Shown here in pieces: positions 34,261 through 40,858 of a stretch of 40,858 bases of DNA. Under the pieces are notes generated by a model. The model saw only the letters and a program-made list of their open reading frames with translations. It was not told the origin of the DNA and ran no database searches. The first letter of the stretch is position 1, and the number at the start of each line of letters is the position of its first letter. The stretch lies in NCBI GenBank assembly GCA_024683975.1, contig JAIKXR010000137.1, forward strand, positions 1-40,858, given 5' to 3'. A program made the position numbers and the translations under genes. Source of the stretch: Paludibacteraceae bacterium (GTDB lineage: Bacteria; Bacteroidota; Bacteroidia; Bacteroidales; Paludibacteraceae).

Positions 34261-36214
34261 CTGGGAACGAAGCCGTAGAGGTACTGTAATGGTTGATGTC
34301 GCCTACCACTCTATAATATACCGTATAGGTGTTGGCATCGGTTGCCGTCGGAAGTCCAGTCCCCCAGACCCAGCCATCCAGCGAGTACTGCATCTCGCCG
34401 CCTGTTGCCTCACCTGCATTGATGAGCGTCTGTGCGCTACCGTTAGCGACGAGACCCTCAATCGCCGTCGGGGCAGTAGTAATCGCAGCATACAATTTAT
34501 TAACGTGAAGTATTCCAGGTTGATACGTAATCTCGTAGTTTGCCGCGCCTGCGCCGTACGGCGTGATGGTATAGGTTCCGGCATTGTCGCCCTGCGTATA
34601 GTCGCTTGAAAACTTCACCGCAGGTTGCACGTAACCGGGACCCTCACCGTTCACAAAGCCGGTATAGGTAGCCACAAGAAATTCCAGCGGGTCGCCGTAA
34701 TCAAGCCACTTGTCATCCGCCTTGATGGTCAGGGGGGCTTTGGCGATAGAAGCCGCAACAGTGTTCGGCGAAGGAGTATAATCCGCGTGGGTTTCGTCAC
34801 CTTGTACCATGTAATAGACGGTGTAGTTACCGGCAGCCGTTCCCGTCGGAATAGCGGCATCCCAAGTGCTGTTATCCAGCGAGTATTTCAGTGTACCGCC
34901 TTCAGCTACGCCGTCATTGTTGAGCAATGCCTGTGCCGTGCCGGTATAAACGAGTCCCTCAACTGCCGTCGGAACTGTAATGAGAGAAGCTTGGAATGGA
35001 ATAAAAGTCCAGTCTATCGGAATATTACCAGCATTACGTTCTTGAGAAGCAAAAACACTGTTTTTAGGTGCATAGAACGTGCCTGTTGCCGCTACACCGT
35101 TTAACCAATCCTTAGTGGCATTTGTATTATCTCGTGCTGTTGCATAACAAGTCATCGAAGAAAGATTGGTACAGCCAGAAAACATCTGATAATAGCAGTT
35201 GGTCACCAATGTGGTGGCTGGAAGTACGGGCGCAGTTGTCAGACCTGTACAGCCAGAGAACATCTGCGAATAACAGCTATTCGCCAACGTGGTGACAGGA
35301 AGTACTGGCGCAGTTGTCAGACCTGTACAGCCTCGGAACATCTGCGAATAACAGCTACTCGCCAACGTGGTGGCTGGTAGTACTGGCGCAGTTGTCAGAC
35401 TAGTACAGCCTCGGAACATTGAATTATAGCAGAAGTTCGCCAAGGTAGTCGCTGGAAGCATATTTAATGGGACACTTGTCAAGTCGAAACAACCCCAGAA
35501 CATACTTTGGTAACAGTATGGTGCCAAAGTGGTGGCAGGCAATTCAGGAACACTTTTAAGACGGTCACAGTATTCAAACATACTATGATAGCATCTGCGC
35601 GCTAACTCCGTGGCAGGCAGCGCAGGAGCAGCCTTCAGCGACGAACAAGCATAAAACATACTATAATAGCAGTTTTCTGTCAACTTCGTGGCAGGCAGCG
35701 CAGGAACTCTGGTCAGTTGATTACAGCCTTGAAACATACTATAATAGCAACTTTCTGTCAATGTGGTGGCTGGCAGCACCAAATCCTTGGAAGCGTGATT
35801 CCAAATGCGATTGTTCAAATAGAACATTCGGTAGAAGGTATAGGCTTCTGTAAGCGTAGTGGCAGTAACATAATTCTCCGCATCCACCAAACTCATTATA
35901 TTACCATAAATGTAGCAATGATCCGAGCAATCGAAGTGGGCGTATAAAGTGGTGCCGGTACTATAGGTTGCGTTATTGCCTCGGAAAGATACTTTGTCGC
36001 CTGCACTTGCCAAAGTGATGGCGGAGGAATAAGTCGTCCAAGTAATACCATCGGTACTATACTCAACCGGCGGAAGTTCTCCGGACGATACAGAATATGT
36101 CACCTGTGTACCAGCTACTTTCGCTTCGAATGTGAGTGGCGCATCAACCTGAGCGTTCAAGTTTGCGGCACAGAACACCGCCACAAGCAGTGTAAAAAGT
36201 TTGATTTGTTTCAT
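33641..36214 (-). CDS. Large surface protein with BspA-like repeats
   Basis: The product has 857 residues from MKQIKLFTLLVAVFCAANLN. The ATG at 36214 is chosen because it opens a signal peptide and follows a consensus promoter; the open frame upstream is non-coding or remnant. After a beta domain come eight BspA/LRR-like repeats of 26 residues (LPATTLASSCYSQMFRGCTG), then MBG-like beta domains (TIKADDKWLDYGDPLEF, YSLDNSTWDAAIPTG). The C-terminal part of 185 residues (PASMVITANLDPLHAGVYYS onward) ends GQLFIEKDGVRLDVTGKQVR, like a surface-sorting tail. It may be an adhesin. Confidence 0.88.
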   Translation of the reverse strand: MKQIKLFTLLVAVFCAANLNAQVDAPLTFEAKVAGTQVTYSVSSGELPPVEYSTDGITWTTYSSAITLASAGDKVSFRGNNATYSTGTTLYAHFDCSDHCYIYGNIMSLVDAENYVTATTLTEAYTFYRMFYLNNRIWNHASKDLVLPATTLTESCYYSMFQGCNQLTRVPALPATKLTENCYYSMFYACSSLKAAPALPATELARRCYHSMFEYCDRLKSVPELPATTLAPYCYQSMFWGCFDLTSVPLNMLPATTLANFCYNSMFRGCTSLTTAPVLPATTLASSCYSQMFRGCTGLTTAPVLPVTTLANSCYSQMFSGCTGLTTAPVLPATTLVTNCYYQMFSGCTNLSSMTCYATARDNTNATKDWLNGVAATGTFYAPKNSVFASQERNAGNIPIDWTFIPFQASLITVPTAVEGLVYTGTAQALLNNDGVAEGGTLKYSLDNSTWDAAIPTGTAAGNYTVYYMVQGDETHADYTPSPNTVAASIAKAPLTIKADDKWLDYGDPLEFLVATYTGFVNGEGPGYVQPAVKFSSDYTQGDNAGTYTITPYGAGAANYEITYQPGILHVNKLYAAITTAPTAIEGLVANGSAQTLINAGEATGGEMQYSLDGWVWGTGLPTATDANTYTVYYRVVGDINHYSTSTASFPVTIAPASASMVITANLDPLHAGVYYSTFYDSSVKYALPAGVEAYVADLNGTDLVLTKIAEAGQVLPTNTAVILKAASASITLTVSDAAPVSFRATNDLLGTDVETNDIPANCYVLSGHSTDNTITGVGFYLYTGTLLKAHRAYAIFGGSGAPPRMMRFVFGQEQVPTGTENVSEAAFGSVRKVMVNGQLFIEKDGVRLDVTGKQVR
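35147..35776 (-). repeat. Eight 78-bp repeats coding BspA-like units
   Basis: Units of 26 codons share LPATTL, CY, MF, GC and L. One unit carries two extra codons. Those between 35147 and 35450 are more alike in DNA than the rest, which suggests recent expansion at the 3' end of the array. Confidence 0.82.
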
Positions 36215-36245
36215 TAGTGTTGTTGATTTTGTTTGCTTTCGACTG

Positions 36246-36277
36246 CAAAAGTATAGATGTTTTATGAACCATACAAG
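36246..36277 (-). promoter_or_regulatory. Promoter of the BspA-like surface protein
   Basis: CTTG (36277-36274) and TACTTTTG (36253-36246) are 20 bases apart. The leader to ATG 36214 is only about 25 bases, unlike the long leader of the other surface gene. Confidence 0.6.
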
Positions 36278-36379
36278 AAAATGGCGGAATTTGTTTTTTT
36301 TCACCACAAACCTGAGATTATGCCAAGTCCCCAAGTGAAAATCAGCCAAATGCACATTCCATCCGGATAACAATCCAAA

Positions 36380-36413
36380 GTGTGTGCAATTCCAAAAATG
36401 GAATTGCACACAC
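36380..36413. repeat. Perfect 14-bp inverted repeat
   Basis: GTGTGTGCAATTCC and GGAATTGCACACAC surround a six-base AAAAAT loop. There is no T-run, so it is a weak candidate terminator for the unit upstream; it could also be a protein-binding site or the scar of a mobile element. Confidence 0.65.
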
Positions 36414-36424
36414 TCTCTTACTTC

Positions 36425-36510
36425 ACCTTCTGCCCCCAATACGGAATGTATCTTTCCGTCGCGGAGGAGGTAGAGATTGCCATTGATGCTTATCAGTTGT
36501 CCTATAAATC
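36425..36510 (-). pseudogene. Remnant of a surface-protein C-terminus
   Basis: Bases 36510-36425 read GQLISINGNLYLLRDGKIHS and then VLGAEGEVR. This is the same pattern as the tails of the two large surface proteins (NGQLFIEKDGVRLDVTGKQV). A TGA just upstream and the lack of the rest of the gene show that only a sorting-tail fragment remains. Confidence 0.5.
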
Positions 36511-36513
36511 ACC

Positions 36514-37275
36514 CAACAAAGGTTACCACTGGTCGTCGGTCTCGGTGCCGATGTAGGTGATCATACCGCTTTCAGGTTCGCTGACGCAGAGGAAAGACAT
36601 GGTTCCGATTCCTGTCACATACATTTCGGGGCTATAATATTGTTTCTTTGTCATAGCTGTGTCCTCCTTTGATTATCTTACCTGCTTACCCGTCACGTCA
36701 AGACGCACGCCGTCCTTCTCGATAAAGAGCTGTCCGTTCACCATGACTTTTCTCACGCTGCCGGAAGCCGCTTCGCTGACGTTCTCCGTACCCGTCGGAA
36801 CCTGCTCCTGACCGAAGACAAAACGCATCATCCGGGGAGGCGCGCCGTAACCGCCAAAGATGGCATACGCCCTGTGCGCCTTGAGCGTTCCTGTGTACTG
36901 GTAGAAGCCCACACCCGTTGTCGTGTTGTCGGAAGAGTGTCCGCTGAGCACGTAGCAGTTGGCGGGAGCCGCCATCGGGTCATCCGTACCGAGCAGGTCG
37001 TTCGTCGCGCTGAAGGTGACGGGAGCGGCATCGCTGACGGTGAGGGTGATACTTGCCGCCGAGGCTTTGAGGATAACGGCAACGCCGTTCGGTAGCACCT
37101 GTCCCGCTTGGGCAATCTTGGTCAGAACAAGGTCTGTTCCGTCGAGGTCAGCCACGTAAGCCTCCACGCCTGCGGGCAGGGCGTACTTGACGGAGCTGTC
37201 ATAGAACGTGCTGTAGTAAACGCCTGCGTGAAGCGGGTCAAGGTTGGCGGTGATAACCATGCTTGCCGGAGCTGG
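36514..37275. repeat. Duplicated C-terminal module plus peptide gene, copy 2
   Basis: Partner of 33480-34260. A further shared block, coding YSLDNSTWDAAIPTGTAAG and around, lies at about 37300-37490 and 34745-34960. Confidence 0.85.
36523..36654 (-). CDS. 43-residue conserved peptide, copy 2
   Basis: ATG 36654 to TAA 36523 encodes the same peptide as copy 1 except Met for Val at residue 11. It also has GGAGGA upstream and starts 18 bases after the stop of its surface-protein gene. Retention of both frame and gene order in two places supports a real gene tied to the surface proteins. Confidence 0.75.
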   Translation of the reverse strand: MTKKQYYSPEMYVTGIGTMSFLCVSEPESGMITYIGTETDDQW

Positions 37276-40152
37276 AACAGCAATCGTCACAGCCACGATA
37301 TTGTCAGCCGGAGTATAATCCGCGTGCGTCGCATCGCCTTGCACCATGTAATAGACGGTGTAGTCACCGGCCGCCGTTCCTGTCGGAATAGCGGCATCCC
37401 AAGTGCTGTTATCTAACGAGTACATCATCGTACCGCCTGTAGCCGTACCGGCATTTACCAATGCCTGTGCCACGCCGGTATAGGTCGGGTTTATCGCCGT
37501 TGGAGCGGTGCAAGTGGCGGCAGGATAGATGACGGTGTTGGCATCCGCCATCGTCAGCACGTATGGACCGGCACCAGTCAGTGTGCCTGCCGAAGGCTTG
37601 TAACCTGTGGAACCGCTAATTGCCAGACTCAGGTTATCGCCGTTACCTCCGTAGAGGACATTGTTGTACTTGATACCCGTGCCGTACGAGGTGATACCGC
37701 TGACGTTATAAACGGTTGCCGTTCCTGCGTTTGCTACAGTGACACCTGCTGCGCCGGTGACGGAATAAGTTTGTTTTCCTTGTGCTTTACCGAATGTCTG
37801 GGTATAATACGAATTGGTAAAGGTATAATTGGCACCGCTGTTACCACCATCACGGCCAAAGGTGGCACTCCAGTTAGTAGCCATCGATGCAGTAAACTCC
37901 GTCGGAGCAAAGAGACAGTTACGAATAATTGTACCGCCTTGGCTCCAGCCTACCAATCCACCGCAGTTATAGGTGTTATTGGTTGTAATCAGACGTCCGT
38001 CAAAGATACAGCCTTCAATCGTCGTTCCGGTGGAATTACCTACCAAACCGCCATGACTTCCGTCTCCGTTCTTGCTGGCGGTGACAGTAACACTTGAACG
38101 GCAGTTAATAATCGTACTATTGCCGATAGCGCGACCTGCGATACCACCTGCATAGCCAAATGTTCCGCCATCTACCGTACCGGCCGTATGGAGGTTCTTG
38201 ATGGTTGCACCTTGAATACCGCGGAACGGTCCTGCGTCGTCATCCGTTGCAGTCGGGAAATTCACTGTCAAAGTATGGCTATCTCCGTCATAGGTGCCGC
38301 AGAACGGTTTAGTAATCGAACCGCCGCTACAAACGCCTACCATCTCCGTTGTACTGAAATCAGCCGTTTGGAGGAAGTGCTTGCCATTAAAGTACTCATT
38401 ATAGAACTTGATGTTGGTAACGATTCCCTGCCAATCAGTAGCCGTAGCAATCAGATACGGATTGCCTTCCGTACCTTCACCGGCAAAGTGGTAATAGAGT
38501 ACAGGCACCACCTTGCTATCCTGCACGATCCACACGCTGCCAAGCGCGGAAGCAAGTTGGGCATTGGTATTACTACTTCCATCCGTACCTTGTGCTGTAC
38601 CGAAAGATGTAGTATAGTAACAATTGGTTAAAGTGATATTGGCAGTATTGTTATCGCGTCCGCGGGAGAAAGCAGCAGAACCGGATGAACCGACAGTCAG
38701 TTCGGCGGGAGCGAACAGACAGTTAGTGAACTCGGAAGTAGAACTACCGTATATGGCATCTGTCCACCCCACGAAACCACCGCAGGAGTTGGTATTAGAA
38801 CCTACCATTTTACCGTTGAAAACGCAGTTGGTGAAATGGTTGTGACCATCGTCAGTCACACCGATAAAACCACCGTGTGTGCCATCACCGGATATTGAAC
38901 TGTTGATGACAATGCTCGACCGGCATCTATCGATATAGGTATCGCCATGTGCATTTCCGAGGACTGCAGCAAACTGAGCGGAGGTATAAATGGTACCGGC
39001 GATGATCAGGTTCTTCAGCGAAGCTCCTCGCGTATAGCGGAAAGGTGCGCAAAAATTCTCCGCGAAACGACTGTCTGCCGTACCTTTGTTAAACGTCAGG
39101 GTGTAACCGTCGCCGTCAAATGTGCCAGCGAAGTGATTGTTTTGGTCGGTTCCCACCATTTCGCTGACCGTAATATTATTGGTCAGTTTGAAGAATTTGC
39201 CACTATAGGTCTCTCCCAATGCCACATTGACAGCCAAGTTGTCCCAATCGGTAGCAGAACCAATCAGATAAGGAGACGCTTGTGTTCCCTCACCGGTCAA
39301 AGCTCGGAGAGATATAATCGGTACTACTTTACCGCCGCTAATCTCCCAGCCGATTCCTAATGCTTCTTGGAGTGCCTCATTGCTCATAGAGCCGGCATCC
39401 GCTCCTTGTGCATCGCCATACTGCTGCTTGTAATAACAATTCGAATCCGATACATTGTTTCCGCGAGAAAAGGTTTTGGAGCCGGAGGCGCTGAACGTCA
39501 CAGACGACGGAGCAAACATACAGTTGGTGAAGGTAACACCGTTCTGCGACCAGCCGCAGAACCCGCCGTTGGAATTGGAGGAACTACCGAGCAACTGACC
39601 GTCAAAGAGACAGTTGGTAAAATAGGTTCTGGTGCCTTCTACTACGCCGATAAAACCGCCATTGGTGCCGTCACCGCTTTTGGAACAGTCAATCGTCAAA
39701 CTGGAGCGGCAAGCAATGATATGGTTCGTGTCGCCTGTGCGACCTACTACACCGGCAAACTGATTAGACGTATAAATCGTACCCGCTATATGCAAGCATT
39801 TGATGGTTGCGCCGTAGATAAAACGGAACGGGGCGCAATGCTGCTCGCTAAAACGGCTGCCCGCCGTACCTTTGTTAAACGTCAGGGTGTGACCGGCTCC
39901 GTCGAAATTACCGGCAAAATACAAGCTACCGGTTCCCACCATCTCGCTGACCGTAATATCACCGGTCAGTTTGAAATACTTGCCACTGTAGTTGTCACTG
40001 CTACTATTGGCAGCCAAGGTGTTCCAATCAGATTCGTTGGCAATCAGGTACGGATCATCAGCTGTGCCACTGCCAGTCCATGCCCAAGCCGTGCTTGTGA
40101 AACAAGTCATCAACGCGGCTATGAGCAAGAAAAAGAGTTGTTTTTTCATCAT
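36673..40152 (-). CDS. Large surface protein with three GLUG-like beta-helix repeats
   Basis: This 1159-residue product has a signal peptide (MMKKQLFFLLIAALMTCFTS). Three repeats of about 265 residues follow (about 22-285, 285-560 and 560-820). Each starts with a motif such as GEGTQASPYLIGSATDWDNL and contains Gly-rich segments of the GLUG/right-handed beta-helix kind (GGFIGVVEG, FTNCLF). An MBG-like part (YSLDNSTWDAAIPTG) leads to the same 185-residue C-terminal module as the neighbour, ending DGVRLDVTGKQVR. It is probably an adhesin or a glycan-binding surface protein. It is co-transcribed with a 43-residue peptide gene. Confidence 0.88.
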   Translation of the reverse strand: MMKKQLFFLLIAALMTCFTSTAWAWTGSGTADDPYLIANESDWNTLAANSSSDNYSGKYFKLTGDITVSEMVGTGSLYFAGNFDGAGHTLTFNKGTAGSRFSEQHCAPFRFIYGATIKCLHIAGTIYTSNQFAGVVGRTGDTNHIIACRSSLTIDCSKSGDGTNGGFIGVVEGTRTYFTNCLFDGQLLGSSSNSNGGFCGWSQNGVTFTNCMFAPSSVTFSASGSKTFSRGNNVSDSNCYYKQQYGDAQGADAGSMSNEALQEALGIGWEISGGKVVPIISLRALTGEGTQASPYLIGSATDWDNLAVNVALGETYSGKFFKLTNNITVSEMVGTDQNNHFAGTFDGDGYTLTFNKGTADSRFAENFCAPFRYTRGASLKNLIIAGTIYTSAQFAAVLGNAHGDTYIDRCRSSIVINSSISGDGTHGGFIGVTDDGHNHFTNCVFNGKMVGSNTNSCGGFVGWTDAIYGSSTSEFTNCLFAPAELTVGSSGSAAFSRGRDNNTANITLTNCYYTTSFGTAQGTDGSSNTNAQLASALGSVWIVQDSKVVPVLYYHFAGEGTEGNPYLIATATDWQGIVTNIKFYNEYFNGKHFLQTADFSTTEMVGVCSGGSITKPFCGTYDGDSHTLTVNFPTATDDDAGPFRGIQGATIKNLHTAGTVDGGTFGYAGGIAGRAIGNSTIINCRSSVTVTASKNGDGSHGGLVGNSTGTTIEGCIFDGRLITTNNTYNCGGLVGWSQGGTIIRNCLFAPTEFTASMATNWSATFGRDGGNSGANYTFTNSYYTQTFGKAQGKQTYSVTGAAGVTVANAGTATVYNVSGITSYGTGIKYNNVLYGGNGDNLSLAISGSTGYKPSAGTLTGAGPYVLTMADANTVIYPAATCTAPTAINPTYTGVAQALVNAGTATGGTMMYSLDNSTWDAAIPTGTAAGDYTVYYMVQGDATHADYTPADNIVAVTIAVPAPASMVITANLDPLHAGVYYSTFYDSSVKYALPAGVEAYVADLDGTDLVLTKIAQAGQVLPNGVAVILKASAASITLTVSDAAPVTFSATNDLLGTDDPMAAPANCYVLSGHSSDNTTTGVGFYQYTGTLKAHRAYAIFGGYGAPPRMMRFVFGQEQVPTGTENVSEAASGSVRKVMVNGQLFIEKDGVRLDVTGKQVR

Positions 40153-40294
40153 AGTTTATGTTGTTTTAGTTTTGTTTGTGTTTTTGGTGCGTCATACATA
40201 ACGCAAAAGCGACATTGTGCGAGGTATCCCGGCTTGTCAAGCATAGACAATTTGTAGGATGAATAGCGCTGTTTCTGTTTATTCAAAAACGCCG

Positions 40295-40325
40295 CAAAGA
40301 TACGGCTTTTTGTCATAGATACAAA
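40295..40325 (-). promoter_or_regulatory. Promoter of the GLUG-type surface protein
   Basis: TTTG (40325-40322) and TATCTTTG (40302-40295) are 19 bases apart. The leader to ATG 40152 is about 135 bases. Confidence 0.85.
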
Positions 40326-40334
40326 TCATTATGC

Positions 40335-40364
40335 AAAAAAGCACCCATCGAAGAGTGCTTTTTT
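40335..40364 (-). terminator. Second terminator before the surface-protein promoter
   Basis: AAAAAAGCAC and GTGCTTTTTT form a symmetric hairpin with A and T flanks. It is a copy of the one at 33372. Confidence 0.65.
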
Positions 40365-40373
40365 ATCCACAGG

Positions 40374-40401
40374 AAAAGCCCCTGCCAACGCAAGGGCTTT
40401 T
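40374..40401 (-). terminator. Terminator of the methyltransferase gene
   Basis: AAAAGCCC and GGGCTTTT pair across a 12-base loop, immediately after the TAA at 40403. Confidence 0.7.
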
Positions 40402-40402
40402 G

Positions 40403-40858
40403 TTATTTCGCCATTGCCTGATATCTCTTGAACAGTTCTGCCACGCAGTCGCTTTCGGTCATCGTCCTCCAGTCGAAACCGTAAGCCTCCATCACGGCGC
40501 GGTCGTTGTCCTGATGGGCGCGCCGCAGTTCGGGTGGCATGGTGTTGTCATCGTAAAGGTCGGCAAGGCTGCAATCCGGATACAGGGCGCGGGCATCAAG
40601 AATAGCCTGTGCGGTTTGCTCTATCCGGGAGCGCAGGCGGCTCGCCTGCCCGTCTGGGAACGCATAGTCTGGGAGCGCATCGTCTGGGAACGCATCGTCT
40701 GGGAGCGCATTCGGCTCGAATGCATCATCTGGGAGCGCATTCGGCTCGAATGCATCATCTGGGAGCGCATTCGGCTCGAATGCATCATCATCATCATCCT
40801 GCACGCGGGCCGCGTGCGCTCCGACAGGCCACGGGAAGTTGTTATACACTATCGTGTT
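40403..40858 (-). CDS. MmeI-like DNA methyltransferase, C-terminal end (partial)
   Basis: The frame is open at the right edge (codons before the GTG at 40849 read NTI), so only the C-terminus is present. VYNNFPWP at the start, and ILDARALYPDCSLADLYDDN, MPPELRRAHQDNDRAVMEAY and GFDW near the end, match the end of class I SAM-dependent DNA methyltransferases of the MmeI/type IIL restriction-modification kind. Relatives join these two blocks with a short linker. Here about 60 residues of Asp/Ala/Pro repeats (DDAFEPNALP three times) are inserted. The catalytic and recognition domains lie outside the window. Confidence 0.8.
   Translation of the reverse strand, partial: NTIVYNNFPWPVGAHAARVQDDDDDAFEPNALPDDAFEPNALPDDAFEPNALPDDAFPDDALPDYAFPDGQASRLRSRIEQTAQAILDARALYPDCSLADLYDDNTMPPELRRAHQDNDRAVMEAYGFDWRTMTESDCVAELFKRYQAMAK
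40633..40817. repeat. In-frame repeat insertion bounded by palindromes
   Basis: Three 30-bp tandem copies (40701-40790) and further 15-bp units (40652-40696) form the core. One side has the hairpin GCAGGCG-GCT-CGCCTGC (40633-40649), the other GCACGCGG-G-CCGCGTGC (40801-40817). All stays in frame with the methyltransferase. Confidence 0.82.

Larger units (their letters stand above)
40117..40366. repeat. Duplicated promoter-leader-signal-peptide module, copy 2
   Basis: Partner of 33165-33408, serving the large surface protein at 40152. The 130-base untranslated leader is conserved almost as well as the promoter. Confidence 0.85.

Noticed and set aside
33393-34609. Long plus-strand ORFs opposite the surface-protein genes
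   Set aside because: They are shadows of the GC-richer repeated coding sequence on the minus strand; no signal peptide, domain or promoter supports them.
36215-36439. N-terminal extension of the BspA-like protein to 36439
   Set aside because: The extension crosses the promoter and the 14-bp inverted repeat; the ATG at 36214 opens a clean signal peptide.

Overview
The window is a stretch of bacterial chromosome from a member of the Bacteroidales, perhaps Prevotellaceae-like. The reasons are promoters of the Bacteroidetes type (TTTG, 19-20 bases, TAnnTTTG), a tmRNA tag ending ALAA, a secreted nuclease with a type IX-like C-terminal sorting domain, BspA-like repeat surface proteins, a class III fructose-bisphosphatase and a membrane-anchored AraC regulator. 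Housekeeping anchors are the 3' end of glmS, tRNA-His, ligA, ssrA and fbp.

Layout. 1-1150: glmS end, tRNA-His with promoter and terminator, and a non-coding stretch with nested hairpins. 1093-20260, minus strand: about 19 kb of tightly packed genes ending in one clear terminator, apparently one long operon. From its 5' end it holds a 24-codon zinc-ribbon-like ORF, a 1487-residue fusion of a SEDS (RodA/FtsW) glycosyltransferase with a class B PBP, a run of small exported proteins and lipoproteins, a membrane Ser/Thr kinase, two FHA proteins, a PP2C phosphatase, an unknown protein, a membrane HExxH protease, a BrxL-like AAA+ ATPase, a zinc-ribbon protein and an exported protein. 20465-24160, minus: a secreted nuclease and ligA. 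24196-28724, plus: ssrA, fbp, an AraC regulator and a lipoprotein. 28737-33362, minus: five exported proteins in one operon. 33480-40325, minus: two large surface proteins, each followed by a 43-residue peptide gene. 40403-40858: the C-terminal end of an MmeI-like DNA methyltransferase with an in-frame repeat insertion.

Most interesting system. The 19-kb operon has the same combination of parts as the actinobacterial rodA-pbpA-pknA/B-pstP-fhaA/B locus, but here the SEDS protein and the PBP are one polypeptide, and a membrane protease, a BrxL-like ATPase and a family of exported proteins with a shared N-terminal module are added. The likely theme is phospho-signalling that controls peptidoglycan synthesis or senses the envelope. 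This is inference from gene content.

A second theme is damage. At least six genes in 2.1-22.5 kb carry in-frame stops or frameshifts with clear coding sequence continuing beyond them, including an amber codon in the middle of ligA, which is normally essential. The tRNA-His acceptor stem also has two adjacent mismatches. Real gene decay, suppression, DNA damage in the source material and consensus errors are all possible. Genetic-code reassignment looks unlikely.
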